Source of the DNA: an uncultured Christensenella sp.
GTDB lineage: Bacteria > Bacillota > Clostridia > Christensenellales > Borkfalkiaceae
Reading direction: 5' to 3'
Length of the DNA stretch: 64,000 bases
Assembly: GCA_910579705.1 (NCBI GenBank)
Contig: CAJTUI010000005.1
Location: 62,001 to 126,000, forward strand
A program made the position numbers and the translations under genes. Numbering within the stretch: position 1 is the stretch's first letter; every line of letters begins with the position of its first letter. This document shows positions 41,776 through 49,312 of the stretch, piece by piece. The notes beneath the pieces were generated by a model. The model saw only the letters and a program-made list of their open reading frames with translations. It was not told the DNA's origin and ran no database searches.

Positions 41776-41878
41776 TTTCTACCGTTCCTTGCTTAGAATC
41801 TTTAAAGTTGATTAAGTTATTCCTTTTTCCCGTATCAAGCAATAAATCTGCCCATTTACTTAATCTTTCAGTATCCAT
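41684..41878 (-). pseudogene. N-terminal fragment of a DUF4011-type protein
   Basis: AAGGATG precedes the ATG at 41878. The first 38 or so residues (ERLSKWADLLLDTGKRNNLI, then NFKDSKQGTVEIVAPDY) match the start of DUF4011 helicase-like proteins, which normally exceed 1000 residues. The frame then runs on for about 25 unrelated residues and stops. The fragment abuts a different frame at about 41760. Confidence 0.65.
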
Positions 41879-41936
41879 AAAGCATCCTTAGTATTTTAAA
41901 TTATTTCTATTATTTACTATAGCTTTTTAGCAAAAC

Positions 41937-43640
41937 CTATATTACCTCAAAGTGTTTTAACGTTTCTTTGATTGCCTCGACCATTGCAGGCGTTGGATGC
42001 GCTCTTGGTCTTTTAAGTTCTTCTACGGCGTTAGGTGCGTCGTACATAGGTAAGCCTAAATCACGCTTGACTTCTGCAATGTATGCCGTGTGGACTTTGA
42101 AACCGTAAGTCTTTTCAATATGGTCTTGAATTTTCTTGTAGGTTACTTTCTCTTTCGGCTTGCGCTCTTCGGCACGCTTGGCAATCTCTTTCAAAGACAC
42201 TTGCCCTTTCTCTTCGCCGAACTCAACTTTTACGTTGATATGTCCGTCGGGTTTTTTGTGGGAAAGAACAACCAACGTCTCGCACCACTTGGTCTGCGGA
42301 AACATATCGAAGGGCGTTACGCTTTCGATACGGTAATCCGAGGTCGGCTTGTCCGCCCTGACAAGTTCTCCGCCGCGCTCCGTCAGCGTTCCGCACAGAA
42401 CTCCGAGGTCGCGCGCAAGCGTTGCGGGATTGCAGGAAACGAGGACGACCTTGTCCGCCTTGGAACGCGCTATCGCGTTGACCACGCCGCGCTGCATACC
42501 CTTTCTCGGCGGGTCGCACACGATAATTCTCCCGCGCCCCTCCGTGCGCGCGAAAACCTTGTCTATCTCGTCCTCGACCGCGCCGCAGATATTAGTCATT
42601 TTATCCTGTAAGCCGTTGGCCCGTTTAAGCTCGTCCGCGCAACGCGAGGCTTCTTTTACAATCTCGATGCCGTACGCCGCGCCGCACTTTTTCGCAAGCA
42701 TAGCGGTAAGCATACCGCCGCCGCTGTACAAATCCACCGCAACCGCGCCACTCTCCGCCTGCTCCAAAACCGCGGCGTAAAGTTTGGCGCGCACGTCGTC
42801 GTTGACCTGCAAAAAGGTGTTTGCTCCCGCCCTGTACTTAACGCCGTGCTCCTCCGCCTCGAAAAAGCCGTCGCCGTGGCACAGCCGCCACTCTTCGCCG
42901 AATATCGCGTTCGTCGGCGCGGAATTTATATTGAGAAGAAGAGTAAATTCTTTGAAATACCCGCTCAACAGCTCCGCAAAAGGCGCCACGTCTAAGTTCT
43001 TTGCTGCGACAAGCGCGAAAATGAATTTCCCGCCTATTTCGCGGGCGACTATGTGCCTGAGCACGCCCGTGCGCGCAACCTCGTCATAGCCGCGCGCTCC
43101 GCTTTCCGCGAACTTACGGACGGCGGCAATCACGTTTTTCGCCCAGTCCGCCTGAATGGCGCAGTCGGATATTGGCACTATGCGGTGGGAGTGCCGCGCA
43201 TAGAACCCGACGGCGGTATTCCCCTCCGCGTCCGCGCCGATTGGTAACACAAGCTTGTTGCGGTAGCCGTACTCGTTTGCGCAGGGCACGCAATCGTTCA
43301 CCTCGACGCAAATCCCGCCTATCTTGCTCAGCGCGGTCGCAACCGAGTTGCGCTTGAATTCCAGCTGGCAGGCGTAGTTCATATGCTGTAAATCACAGCC
43401 GCCGCACTTGCCGAAGACGGGGCAGACGGGCGTTACGCGCTCGGGCGACGGTGTTAATATCTCCGTAAGCTTGCCGTAGGCCACCGCGCCCTTGACTTTT
43501 AGCGCCTTGAACCGCACCGATTCGCCCGGCAGACAAAACGGCACGAACACAGTCGCGCCGGCAGTTTTTATTATTCCCTCGCCGTCAGTTCCCAGCCCTT
43601 CGGCGATTGCTTCGTATTCTCCGTTTTTAATCAACATCAT
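41937..43640 (-). CDS. rlmD: 23S rRNA (uracil-5-)-methyltransferase RlmD with an element-encoded C-terminal extension
   Basis: 567 residues. TRAM-like N-terminus, an Fe-S site (CPVFGKCGGCDLQHMNYAC), the AdoMet region VDLYSGGGMLTAMLAKKCGA, IVCDPPRKGMQRGVVNAIAR and VLVSCNPATLARDL (catalytic Cys). The normal ending ETLVVLS is at about residue 460; the final 105 residues or so (HINVKVEFGEEKGQVSLKEI ... TLKHFEVI) lie inside the inserted element and replace the native SRKA ending. The ATG at 43640 overlaps the upstream stop (ATGA). Confidence 0.92.
   Translation of the reverse strand: MMLIKNGEYEAIAEGLGTDGEGIIKTAGATVFVPFCLPGESVRFKALKVKGAVAYGKLTEILTPSPERVTPVCPVFGKCGGCDLQHMNYACQLEFKRNSVATALSKIGGICVEVNDCVPCANEYGYRNKLVLPIGADAEGNTAVGFYARHSHRIVPISDCAIQADWAKNVIAAVRKFAESGARGYDEVARTGVLRHIVAREIGGKFIFALVAAKNLDVAPFAELLSGYFKEFTLLLNINSAPTNAIFGEEWRLCHGDGFFEAEEHGVKYRAGANTFLQVNDDVRAKLYAAVLEQAESGAVAVDLYSGGGMLTAMLAKKCGAAYGIEIVKEASRCADELKRANGLQDKMTNICGAVEDEIDKVFARTEGRGRIIVCDPPRKGMQRGVVNAIARSKADKVVLVSCNPATLARDLGVLCGTLTERGGELVRADKPTSDYRIESVTPFDMFPQTKWCETLVVLSHKKPDGHINVKVEFGEEKGQVSLKEIAKRAEERKPKEKVTYKKIQDHIEKTYGFKVHTAYIAEVKRDLGLPMYDAPNAVEELKRPRAHPTPAMVEAIKETLKHFEVI
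42262..42282 (-). repeat. Attachment-site copy inside rlmD
   Basis: Second copy of the 21-bp direct repeat, encoding ETLVVLS within rlmD, directly before the HKKPDGHINV extension. Confidence 0.8.
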
Positions 43641-44017
43641 AGACCGTCGCAAATTCCTTCGCAAATCAACAGACAGCAGCACTCGCCGCCGCCTTCGACG
43701 CAGAGCTCGCCGCAAGTGCCCATATTGGCCTGACGGCGCAACTCCTTGTATTCGGCAGTTTTCCGAAACGCCTCCAACTGCTCGTACTCGGTTATGTACT
43801 TTTCGTTCTGCGGCTCGGCTTTCAGCGCGCGTTTGAGCATTTTGCGCTGCTGGTTATACCACATCTTGTTTTTGTAAACAAGGCTTTTGAGAAAGTACAG
43901 TCTGCCGCTCTTATGCTTAATCTTCGAAAGCGTTTTTTCCGCGTTCTCGAAATCGCCTTCCGCAATAAGCCGTTCCGCGCTTTCGAGCAGTTCCCCGTCG
44001 CTCAATCTCTCTTCCAT
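43637..44017 (-). CDS. TPR-like protein with Cys-rich C-terminal tail, 126 aa
   Basis: Residues 1-95 are helical with TPR-like repeats (LIAEGDFENAEKTLSKIKHK; GRLYFLKSLVYKNKMWYNQQ; ALKAEPQNEKYITEYEQL). The end is GTCGELCVEGGGECCCLLIC, then EGICDGL. It is clearly paralogous to the C-terminal two thirds of the 44592 gene. AAGGAA precedes the ATG; a longer in-frame start overlaps the neighbouring membrane gene. Family function unknown. Confidence 0.8.
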   Translation of the reverse strand: MEERLSDGELLESAERLIAEGDFENAEKTLSKIKHKSGRLYFLKSLVYKNKMWYNQQRKMLKRALKAEPQNEKYITEYEQLEAFRKTAEYKELRRQANMGTCGELCVEGGGECCCLLICEGICDGL

Positions 44018-44019
44018 AG

Positions 44020-44577
44020 TTATTTCCTTATTCTGTAAACAATCGCGTTCACAACTTTCTGCATTCTGAACACCATAAAGTCGTACGGAACGAAAATAAG
44101 CGTTCCGCCCAGAAAAATGAACCAGTAGATATATCTGTTTATAAATTCGTACAGGGCGTTGTCCGACATTTCGCCGCCTAGCACGCCGCCGAATACCAGA
44201 ACGTACGCGACCCAGAGCGTGAAATCGAACCACACGGCCTTAACCGCCAGCGCAATCCACCTGTTTATATTGAACCTGACCTGCAAAGCGTTCATAAGCG
44301 GGTGCAGACCGATAAACATTATGAACGGAACCAGATCCCAGAACCGCGCCGCCGCGCCCAGAATAATGGCAAGGATAACCGTGCCCGCGTACGCCAAGGC
44401 CCCGCCGCGGTAAAACTGTTTGGAAAGCGGAACCATAAGCGCGACCATACCGAAGACATAGCCCGAGGCGAGCAGAATACCGCTCCAATACCCGAGCAAA
44501 AGAAAAATTACCGCAACCGCGCAGGAGATAGCGGACAGCGCTATTTCAAAGGAATGAGAATACTTGCGTTTAGACAA
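44020..44577 (-). CDS. Polytopic membrane protein, 185 aa, unknown function
   Basis: About five or six membrane segments (ISCAVAVIFLLLGYWSGILL; VFGMVALMVPL; GTVILAIILGAAARFW; FDFTLWVAYVLVFGGVLGGE; YIYWFIFLGGTLIFVPYDFM) and a short basic C-terminus. It starts at TTG with GGGTGA 4 nt upstream, 14 bp after the 44592 gene. It lies between two Cys-tailed paralogues, so a joint role is likely but unknown. Confidence 0.75.
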   Translation of the reverse strand: MSKRKYSHSFEIALSAISCAVAVIFLLLGYWSGILLASGYVFGMVALMVPLSKQFYRGGALAYAGTVILAIILGAAARFWDLVPFIMFIGLHPLMNALQVRFNINRWIALAVKAVWFDFTLWVAYVLVFGGVLGGEMSDNALYEFINRYIYWFIFLGGTLIFVPYDFMVFRMQKVVNAIVYRIRK

Positions 44578-44591
44578 TTATTCACCCGAAA

Positions 44592-45209
44592 TCAGCGGCA
44601 ACAGCTGTTGCAAAACATATTGATACACATATTTATGAAACAGCACTCTATACAGCTGGCGCAGAAATTCCCGCCCATCTGCTGGTCGGCCTCGGAATTC
44701 ATCGTCTGGCCCTGATATACGGTCTGGCCCGCGTTGTTGGAGTTCTGCGCGTCGAAATTAATCTTTTCGTTGAGCTTTTTATACGCGTCCTTGTATTTTT
44801 CGTTTTCGGGCTCCAACTGGATAGCGATTTCAAGCTGTTTCTTGCTCTCGTTCATCCAGTTTTTGCGGTAAAACACGACCGATTGCAGATAGTGCCACCT
44901 GCCCCCGCGCTCGTTAAACCCGTCGAGCACGCGCTGCGCCTCCGACACGTTGTCCTGTTTCAACAGCTCCTCAACGCGCGCGAACCCGCTCTCGCCGTCG
45001 TCCGCCGCGGCGTTTTCCGAAAGCTCGCGCATAAGGTCGGAATATGCCGCCTCGATTTTGGTGAGCATCGCGGCCGCGTTATTGCCGATGTCGCCGTCCA
45101 TAAACCGCTCTTCGAGATACTTCGCCCTGAGCGCGTCGTACGCGGCGTCAACGTCCGCCTTGGTCGCGCCCTCGGTCAGTCCGAAAAGTTCGAGATTTTT
45201 CTTGTTCAT
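44592..45209 (-). CDS. J-domain-like, TPR-like protein with Cys-rich C-terminal tail, 205 aa
   Basis: The first 65 residues (LFGLTEGATKADVDAAYDAL; then IEAAYSDLMREL) follow the DnaJ helical pattern but lack the HPD motif. Next come TPR-like helices with GRWHYLQSVVFYRKNWMNES and AIQLEPENEKYKDAYKKLNE. The end is CASCIECCFINMCINMFCNS followed by CCR. AAAGGAG precedes the ATG. It starts 10 bp after the DUF5685 gene. Confidence 0.8.
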   Translation of the reverse strand: MNKKNLELFGLTEGATKADVDAAYDALRAKYLEERFMDGDIGNNAAAMLTKIEAAYSDLMRELSENAAADDGESGFARVEELLKQDNVSEAQRVLDGFNERGGRWHYLQSVVFYRKNWMNESKKQLEIAIQLEPENEKYKDAYKKLNEKINFDAQNSNNAGQTVYQGQTMNSEADQQMGGNFCASCIECCFINMCINMFCNSCCR

Positions 45210-45219
45210 ATAAACTCCT

Positions 45220-46068
45220 TTATTTGCGGCATTCGCACTTGATAAGCGCCCTTGTCTTTAACGGTATGCCGCGCAAAATGATATTATCCGTTAAATCGTG
45301 ATTGAACCTGAAATTAATTTTGGAAAGCCTTTGCCGCATATCCGCAAACAGCGTGTCGAATATAAAAGTCAACTCGTCGTAATTGCGTTCCACCGCGTCC
45401 GCCTTGCACTTCTCCCCGAACGCCTTGTAAAACACGTTGTACGCGCCCTTCTTCACGTCCTTGTCGTAGTCGTCCAGCGCGTCGGCAAGATACACCCACT
45501 TGCCCAAACCGTAGAAAAGCGCCTGCGTTTCGGCCGTTGAATACTCGCCCAACGCATACACCGAAAGCCTTTGCATCATTTCCGCCGTCGGCTCTGCCGC
45601 CATATCGATTATACCGCAACCCGCCCTTTCCAGCTCCGCCTGTTTCTTCATTTGCTCTTCTATGATGTCGACGGCGGGCTTGTGCCGCTTGACCGCGCGC
45701 TTTAAGCCCCTTTTGTACAGGTGCCGCAAAACGCCCTTTTTCTCGCCGTCCGCCTTGTCGTCGCAAAGCTTGTAATACGCAAGCGCGGTATTGACGCAGC
45801 CCAGCAAAACGGTAGTATCGTCCTTGGCGGCGACGGGCCTGCGCTTTAACCAGTGTATAGCGCACCGCTGCCGTTTTATATCGACGTCTTCCTGTCTTAT
45901 ATTATGAATTAAAGCCGACAAAAACGCCATATCGTACGTCAGCGCCGAGCGCGCCCTCTGCCCGCACCCCGCGCCTATGCTTTTGCACAGCCCGCAATAC
46001 AGGGCCTTGTACAGCGTTTCGTCCTTTTTGAAGAGGTATGGCGCGTCGGGTTGAATGTAACCAAACAT
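45220..46068 (-). CDS. DUF5685 family protein, 282 aa
   Basis: All-helical, starting MFGYIQPDAPYLFKKDETLY with a CGLCKSIGAGCG segment, as I recall for DUF5685. Two acidic motifs are notable: LCDDKADGEKKG near residue 120 and LADALDDYDKDVKKGAYN near residue 215, arranged like the paired Asp-rich motifs of isoprenoid-synthase folds. That resemblance is my inference; no annotated function is known to me. First gene of the Cys-tail cluster, 14 bp after trpS. Confidence 0.8.
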   Translation of the reverse strand: MFGYIQPDAPYLFKKDETLYKALYCGLCKSIGAGCGQRARSALTYDMAFLSALIHNIRQEDVDIKRQRCAIHWLKRRPVAAKDDTTVLLGCVNTALAYYKLCDDKADGEKKGVLRHLYKRGLKRAVKRHKPAVDIIEEQMKKQAELERAGCGIIDMAAEPTAEMMQRLSVYALGEYSTAETQALFYGLGKWVYLADALDDYDKDVKKGAYNVFYKAFGEKCKADAVERNYDELTFIFDTLFADMRQRLSKINFRFNHDLTDNIILRGIPLKTRALIKCECRK

Positions 46069-46082
46069 AATTAACCTTGTCT

Positions 46083-47081
46083 TTAAATCTGATAAAAGCC
46101 TATTTTTTTGTAGACTTTGGAAAGCGTTTTATTCGCCGCGTACGCCGCGCGCTGCGCGTTGGTTTTAAGCACGTTTTCAAGGTATGCCTTGTCGTTTAAA
46201 AGTCTTGCCTGCTCGCGCTGGATAGGCCCGAGCTTATCCGCGACAGTTTCGCCCACGGCAAGTTTGAAATCGCCGTAGCCCTTGCCCGCGAACTCCGCCT
46301 CCGCCTCCGCGACAGTCTTATCCGCAAACACGGAGTATATGGACAAAAGATTGCTTACGCCGGGTTTTGTCTGCGGGTCGTAGCGTATATCGGCCTCGCT
46401 GTCGGTTACGGCGCGCTTGAACTTTCTTATTATCGTATCCCTGTCGTCGGAAAGGAACACGGAACCGTTGGCGTTTTCGGCCGATTTGGACATTTTCTTT
46501 TCGGGATTGAGCAAATCGTTAATCTTTGCGCTGACCTTCATCATAACGCCCTCGGGCACGGTGAACGTAGGCGAATAGGCGTTGTTGAACCGCTGGGCGA
46601 TGTCGCGCGCGATTTCGAGGTGTTGCCGCTGGTCCGTTCCGATAGGAACTACCGCCGCCTGATACAGGAGTATGTCCGCGGCCATAAGAACGGGATAGTC
46701 CATAAGGCCCATATTGATATTATCGGCGTGTTTCGCGCTCTTATCCTTAAACTGCGTCATTCTTTCCATTTCGCCGACGTACGTAAAGGTGTTGAGCACC
46801 CAGCACAGCTCCGCGTGGGCGGACACGTGCGATTGAAGATACAGCACGCACTTTTCGGGGTCGACCCCGCACGCAATGTACAGCGCGAGCAGCGATAAAG
46901 TGCGCTGTCTTAGCTCCGCGGCGTTCTGCCTGACCGTAATCGCGTGCATATTCGCAATCGCGTAGAAACAGTTGTAATTGTTTTGCAGACTGACCCAGTT
47001 TTTTATCGCGCCCAGATAATTGCCTATCGTTAGATTGTTTGTGGGCTGAATTGCCGAATACAGAGTTTTCCTATCTTCCAT
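46083..47081 (-). CDS. trpS: Tryptophanyl-tRNA synthetase
   Basis: 332 residues, class I: IQPTNNLTIGNYLGAIKNWV contains the HIGH-equivalent TIGN; MADILLYQAAVVPIGTDQRQ is the tryptophan/AMP region; KKMSKSAENANGSVFL is KMSKS. The ATG at 47081 has AGGCAAG upstream; in-frame starts further upstream lack family content. No T-box leader was seen. Confidence 0.96.
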   Translation of the reverse strand: MEDRKTLYSAIQPTNNLTIGNYLGAIKNWVSLQNNYNCFYAIANMHAITVRQNAAELRQRTLSLLALYIACGVDPEKCVLYLQSHVSAHAELCWVLNTFTYVGEMERMTQFKDKSAKHADNINMGLMDYPVLMAADILLYQAAVVPIGTDQRQHLEIARDIAQRFNNAYSPTFTVPEGVMMKVSAKINDLLNPEKKMSKSAENANGSVFLSDDRDTIIRKFKRAVTDSEADIRYDPQTKPGVSNLLSIYSVFADKTVAEAEAEFAGKGYGDFKLAVGETVADKLGPIQREQARLLNDKAYLENVLKTNAQRAAYAANKTLSKVYKKIGFYQI

Positions 47082-47211
47082 TTCTTGCCTGTCTTGTAAA
47101 AACTTTCTCATTAAAATAATATCATATCGCGCTGTAAAAAGCAAAGATTTTTTTGACGATAAAAGTATAATCACCAAACTTAAAGGTTTTTAACACTTAA
47201 TAAACACAATC

Positions 47212-47271
47212 CCGCGGCTCTACCGCTTGCGGTAGAGCCGCGGCGCGCGCGAGGGCGCCGCCCTCGCGCGC
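47212..47271. repeat. Two tandem perfect GC-rich hairpins
   Basis: First, a 32-bp palindrome of CCGCGGCTCTACCGC and its complement with a 2-nt loop (47212-47243). Second, GCGCGCGAGGG / CCCTCGCGCGC with a 5-nt loop (47245-47271). They lie 16 nt after the stop of the 47288 gene, but no strong T run follows on the minus strand, so a terminator role is uncertain. Confidence 0.7.
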
Positions 47272-47287
47272 TGAAAATTTTGTTTGA

Positions 47288-48073
47288 TTACATTAATTTC
47301 ATATCCGTAAATATGTACGTTACGCAGTAATAGTTTTCCGTTAATCGTTTACCGCGTTTCATTAAAAGCAAATGCAATTCATAGTGTTTTTGCGCTTTTA
47401 TCAACTCGAACGTTTTTATATACGCCCCCGCGGGACTTGTTTCTTCTTCCAGTATTTGCGCCCCGCTTAATATAACCGTTTCGCCGTTATCTGTTTGTAT
47501 ATAAATGCTTTCGCCCAACGTAGACACCGCCGTTATGTTGGTTTCGTCCAGCAAATCCACAATGCAATTTATGTGCGAGTGGTTTTCAAACTGTTTTTTT
47601 ATCGTCAACCCGTCTTCTGCCAAAGACGATTTTTTTATGCTTTTCTCCCACAGCTCATATGCCTTTTTGCTTTCGGTTTGCGAATATTCGGAAACCTTTT
47701 TCTTTACTTTTTTATCCGCGTAACCCAGAGCCAGCAATCGCCTGTCCCTCACTTTATCAATCAGTTCTTCGGGTAAATTTGAAATTATTCGCAATCGGTT
47801 TATATACTGTGACACAAAGTCGTCCTCGATACTTTTCATATCCGGTTCAACTGCCGTTTTCGAATATCTTTTCAGAAATGAAAATGTATCCGGCACAAAC
47901 AACACTGTCAGAGTTTGTCCGTCTTCCAGCGAAATCAATTGCGATTTGGGTATTTGCTCGGGCGCGGCTCCGCAGAATACTATTGGGATTTTACTTCCCG
48001 ATTGGGGATTTAGCATACACCACAGTTCGTATAATTCAATTTTTTTCAGCCAGTCCTTTGTTAATTCTTTCAT
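47288..48073 (-). CDS. Protein of unknown function, 261 aa
   Basis: Soluble, charged, mixed alpha/beta protein beginning KELTKDWLKKIELYELWCML; a Lys/Glu-rich helical middle (DRRLLALGYADKKVKKKVSE) is followed by a C-terminal beta-rich part (SIYIQTDNGETVILSGAQIL). It resembles, without proof, the firmicute DUF4085-like proteins. Overlaps the upstream gene by ATGA, so the two are a translational pair. Codon use is less GC-rich than the housekeeping neighbours. Confidence 0.65.
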   Translation of the reverse strand: MKELTKDWLKKIELYELWCMLNPQSGSKIPIVFCGAAPEQIPKSQLISLEDGQTLTVLFVPDTFSFLKRYSKTAVEPDMKSIEDDFVSQYINRLRIISNLPEELIDKVRDRRLLALGYADKKVKKKVSEYSQTESKKAYELWEKSIKKSSLAEDGLTIKKQFENHSHINCIVDLLDETNITAVSTLGESIYIQTDNGETVILSGAQILEEETSPAGAYIKTFELIKAQKHYELHLLLMKRGKRLTENYYCVTYIFTDMKLM

Positions 48074-48549
48074 TCCGCCTCCCGCTTTCTCGCCTTTAAC
48101 TTATCACCTATTTTCGGCGCATAGATAATTGCAAAATTTTCATTTCCGTTTTTAAGTATTTCATAATATAAGTTTTTGGCCAGCAAATTATCGAAAGCGT
48201 CCTGTGCATTTATAATCGGATAATTTCTGTCGGCGATAATGTCCGCCAGTTTTTCACAAAACACACTGTTGCAAAATTCTTCGTAAAAGTTCTTGACAGA
48301 ATTATCGATTTTGTCGCACAAATCCGATAACCGACACTCGTCCGTTTTTTTGTTGGGCATTTTTTCAAATTTGTAATTCGGCTCCTTTTGCGGAACCGAA
48401 TTTATTATTTGCGACAAAATACCGTCCACAAAATCGGAGTATTCATTTTTTGTTTCGTTGTTTTTTCTGTATCCGTTGACAACCAGATTTCCCAAAAAAA
48501 TGCACTGCACCAACTCTTTATAATTTTCCTGTTTGATTTCTATTTTCAT
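48070..48549 (-). CDS. Protein of unknown function, 159 aa
   Basis: Soluble helical protein beginning KIEIKQENYKELVQCIFLGN, with NLVVNGYRKNNETKNEYSDF, four cysteines, and a basic C-terminus. AAGGAG precedes the ATG. Forms an operon with the 47288 gene. No family recognised; unusually AT-rich for this window, suggesting recent acquisition. Confidence 0.65.
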   Translation of the reverse strand: MKIEIKQENYKELVQCIFLGNLVVNGYRKNNETKNEYSDFVDGILSQIINSVPQKEPNYKFEKMPNKKTDECRLSDLCDKIDNSVKNFYEEFCNSVFCEKLADIIADRNYPIINAQDAFDNLLAKNLYYEILKNGNENFAIIYAPKIGDKLKARKREAE

Positions 48550-48718
48550 TTTTAATCTCCTTTTAATTTTTATTATGTTTTATGTCGTCCCAACATTGGG
48601 CGCCCTTATTGGGTATAAAAGAATTTTCAATTGTTTCCCTCAACATTTACACTTAATTCCCAATTCAGTGCCAGTCAGACTAAAAAAATTTATAGCATTA
48701 TCGCACAGATAGAGATTT

Positions 48719-48784
48719 AACTTACCGTTATCGATTTTTTTAATTATATCATATATTTTGGTAAGTTGAATTGTTTATCTTACC
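48719..48784. promoter_or_regulatory. Three operator half-sites AACTTACC upstream of the double-HTH genes
   Basis: AACTTACC at 48719-48726, its exact reverse complement GGTAAGTT at 48760-48767, and ATCTTACC at 48777-48784. The last two form an inverted pair. The region between 48550 and 48820 is AT-rich, has no ORF and probably holds the promoters of both flanking transcripts. Confidence 0.55.
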
Positions 48785-48820
48785 GAATTAATGTCGGATT
48801 TTGACTATTTAAGGATTTTT

Positions 48821-49297
48821 ATGTCTAAACCATTGAAAACAATTGAAATACATTCTACCGTTTTTTCAAAAAGATTATCTTTTTTAATTAAAGAGCTTCA
48901 AGTTAATCAAAAAGATTTTGCAGTTTATGTTGGGGTGAGTGAACCGGTTATTAGCCGAGCTGTCAAATACGGAATTATACCTAGCACAAAAATTTTAATT
49001 AAAATTGCAAATGCTTTAAAAATACCACTTGCATATCTTTTAGGTTTATCAGATGAAACTGACATTTATTTATCTGAAACCCCCACTACTTTTCATACTC
49101 GTTTAGATTTCTTAAAATGCGAAAAGAATGTCACCTATGGTCAGGTTGCCCAAAAAATGACTTTTTCTAAAAATTATTTTTATGAGTGGCAGCGGTTAAA
49201 AACTTATCCGTCAATTCATTTTTTACAAGAAATTGCAAACTATTTCAGCGTGTCGCTAGATTTTTTAGTCGGCCGCACTGATGACCGTCAAAATTAA
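48821..49297 (+). CDS. Tandem-HTH regulator A, 158 aa
   Basis: Two XRE-type domains in one protein. Residues 9-70 include FSKRLSFLIKELQVNQKDFA, VYVGVSEPVISRAVKYGIIP, KIANALKIPLAYLLGLSDE. Residues 90-150 are a second HTH ending NYFSVSLDFLVGRTDDRQ. AAGGA lies 5 nt before the ATG at 48821. It is paralogous throughout to the next gene (158 residues each). AT-rich codons. DNA target probably its own upstream repeats. Confidence 0.8.
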   Translation: MSKPLKTIEIHSTVFSKRLSFLIKELQVNQKDFAVYVGVSEPVISRAVKYGIIPSTKILIKIANALKIPLAYLLGLSDETDIYLSETPTTFHTRLDFLKCEKNVTYGQVAQKMTFSKNYFYEWQRLKTYPSIHFLQEIANYFSVSLDFLVGRTDDRQN

Positions 49298-49312
49298 TAA
49301 AGGTAAATTGAA

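Larger units (their letters stand above)
39808..42282. mobile_element. Serine-recombinase integrative element inserted at the 3' end of rlmD
   Basis: About 2.45 kb bounded by direct repeats (39808-39828 and 42262-42282), both encoding ETLVVLS in the same frame. It contains the recombinase, an ORF overlapping its start, a DUF4011-type fragment and an rlmD C-terminal extension. rlmD (rumA) is a known integration site of conjugative elements in Gram-positives. No relaxase or conjugation gene remains, so it is a minimal or deleted derivative. Confidence 0.8.

Noticed and set aside
46083..47210. T-box leader upstream of trpS or thrC
   Set aside because: No AGGGTGGNACCGCG-like T-box sequence and too little leader length before either gene.
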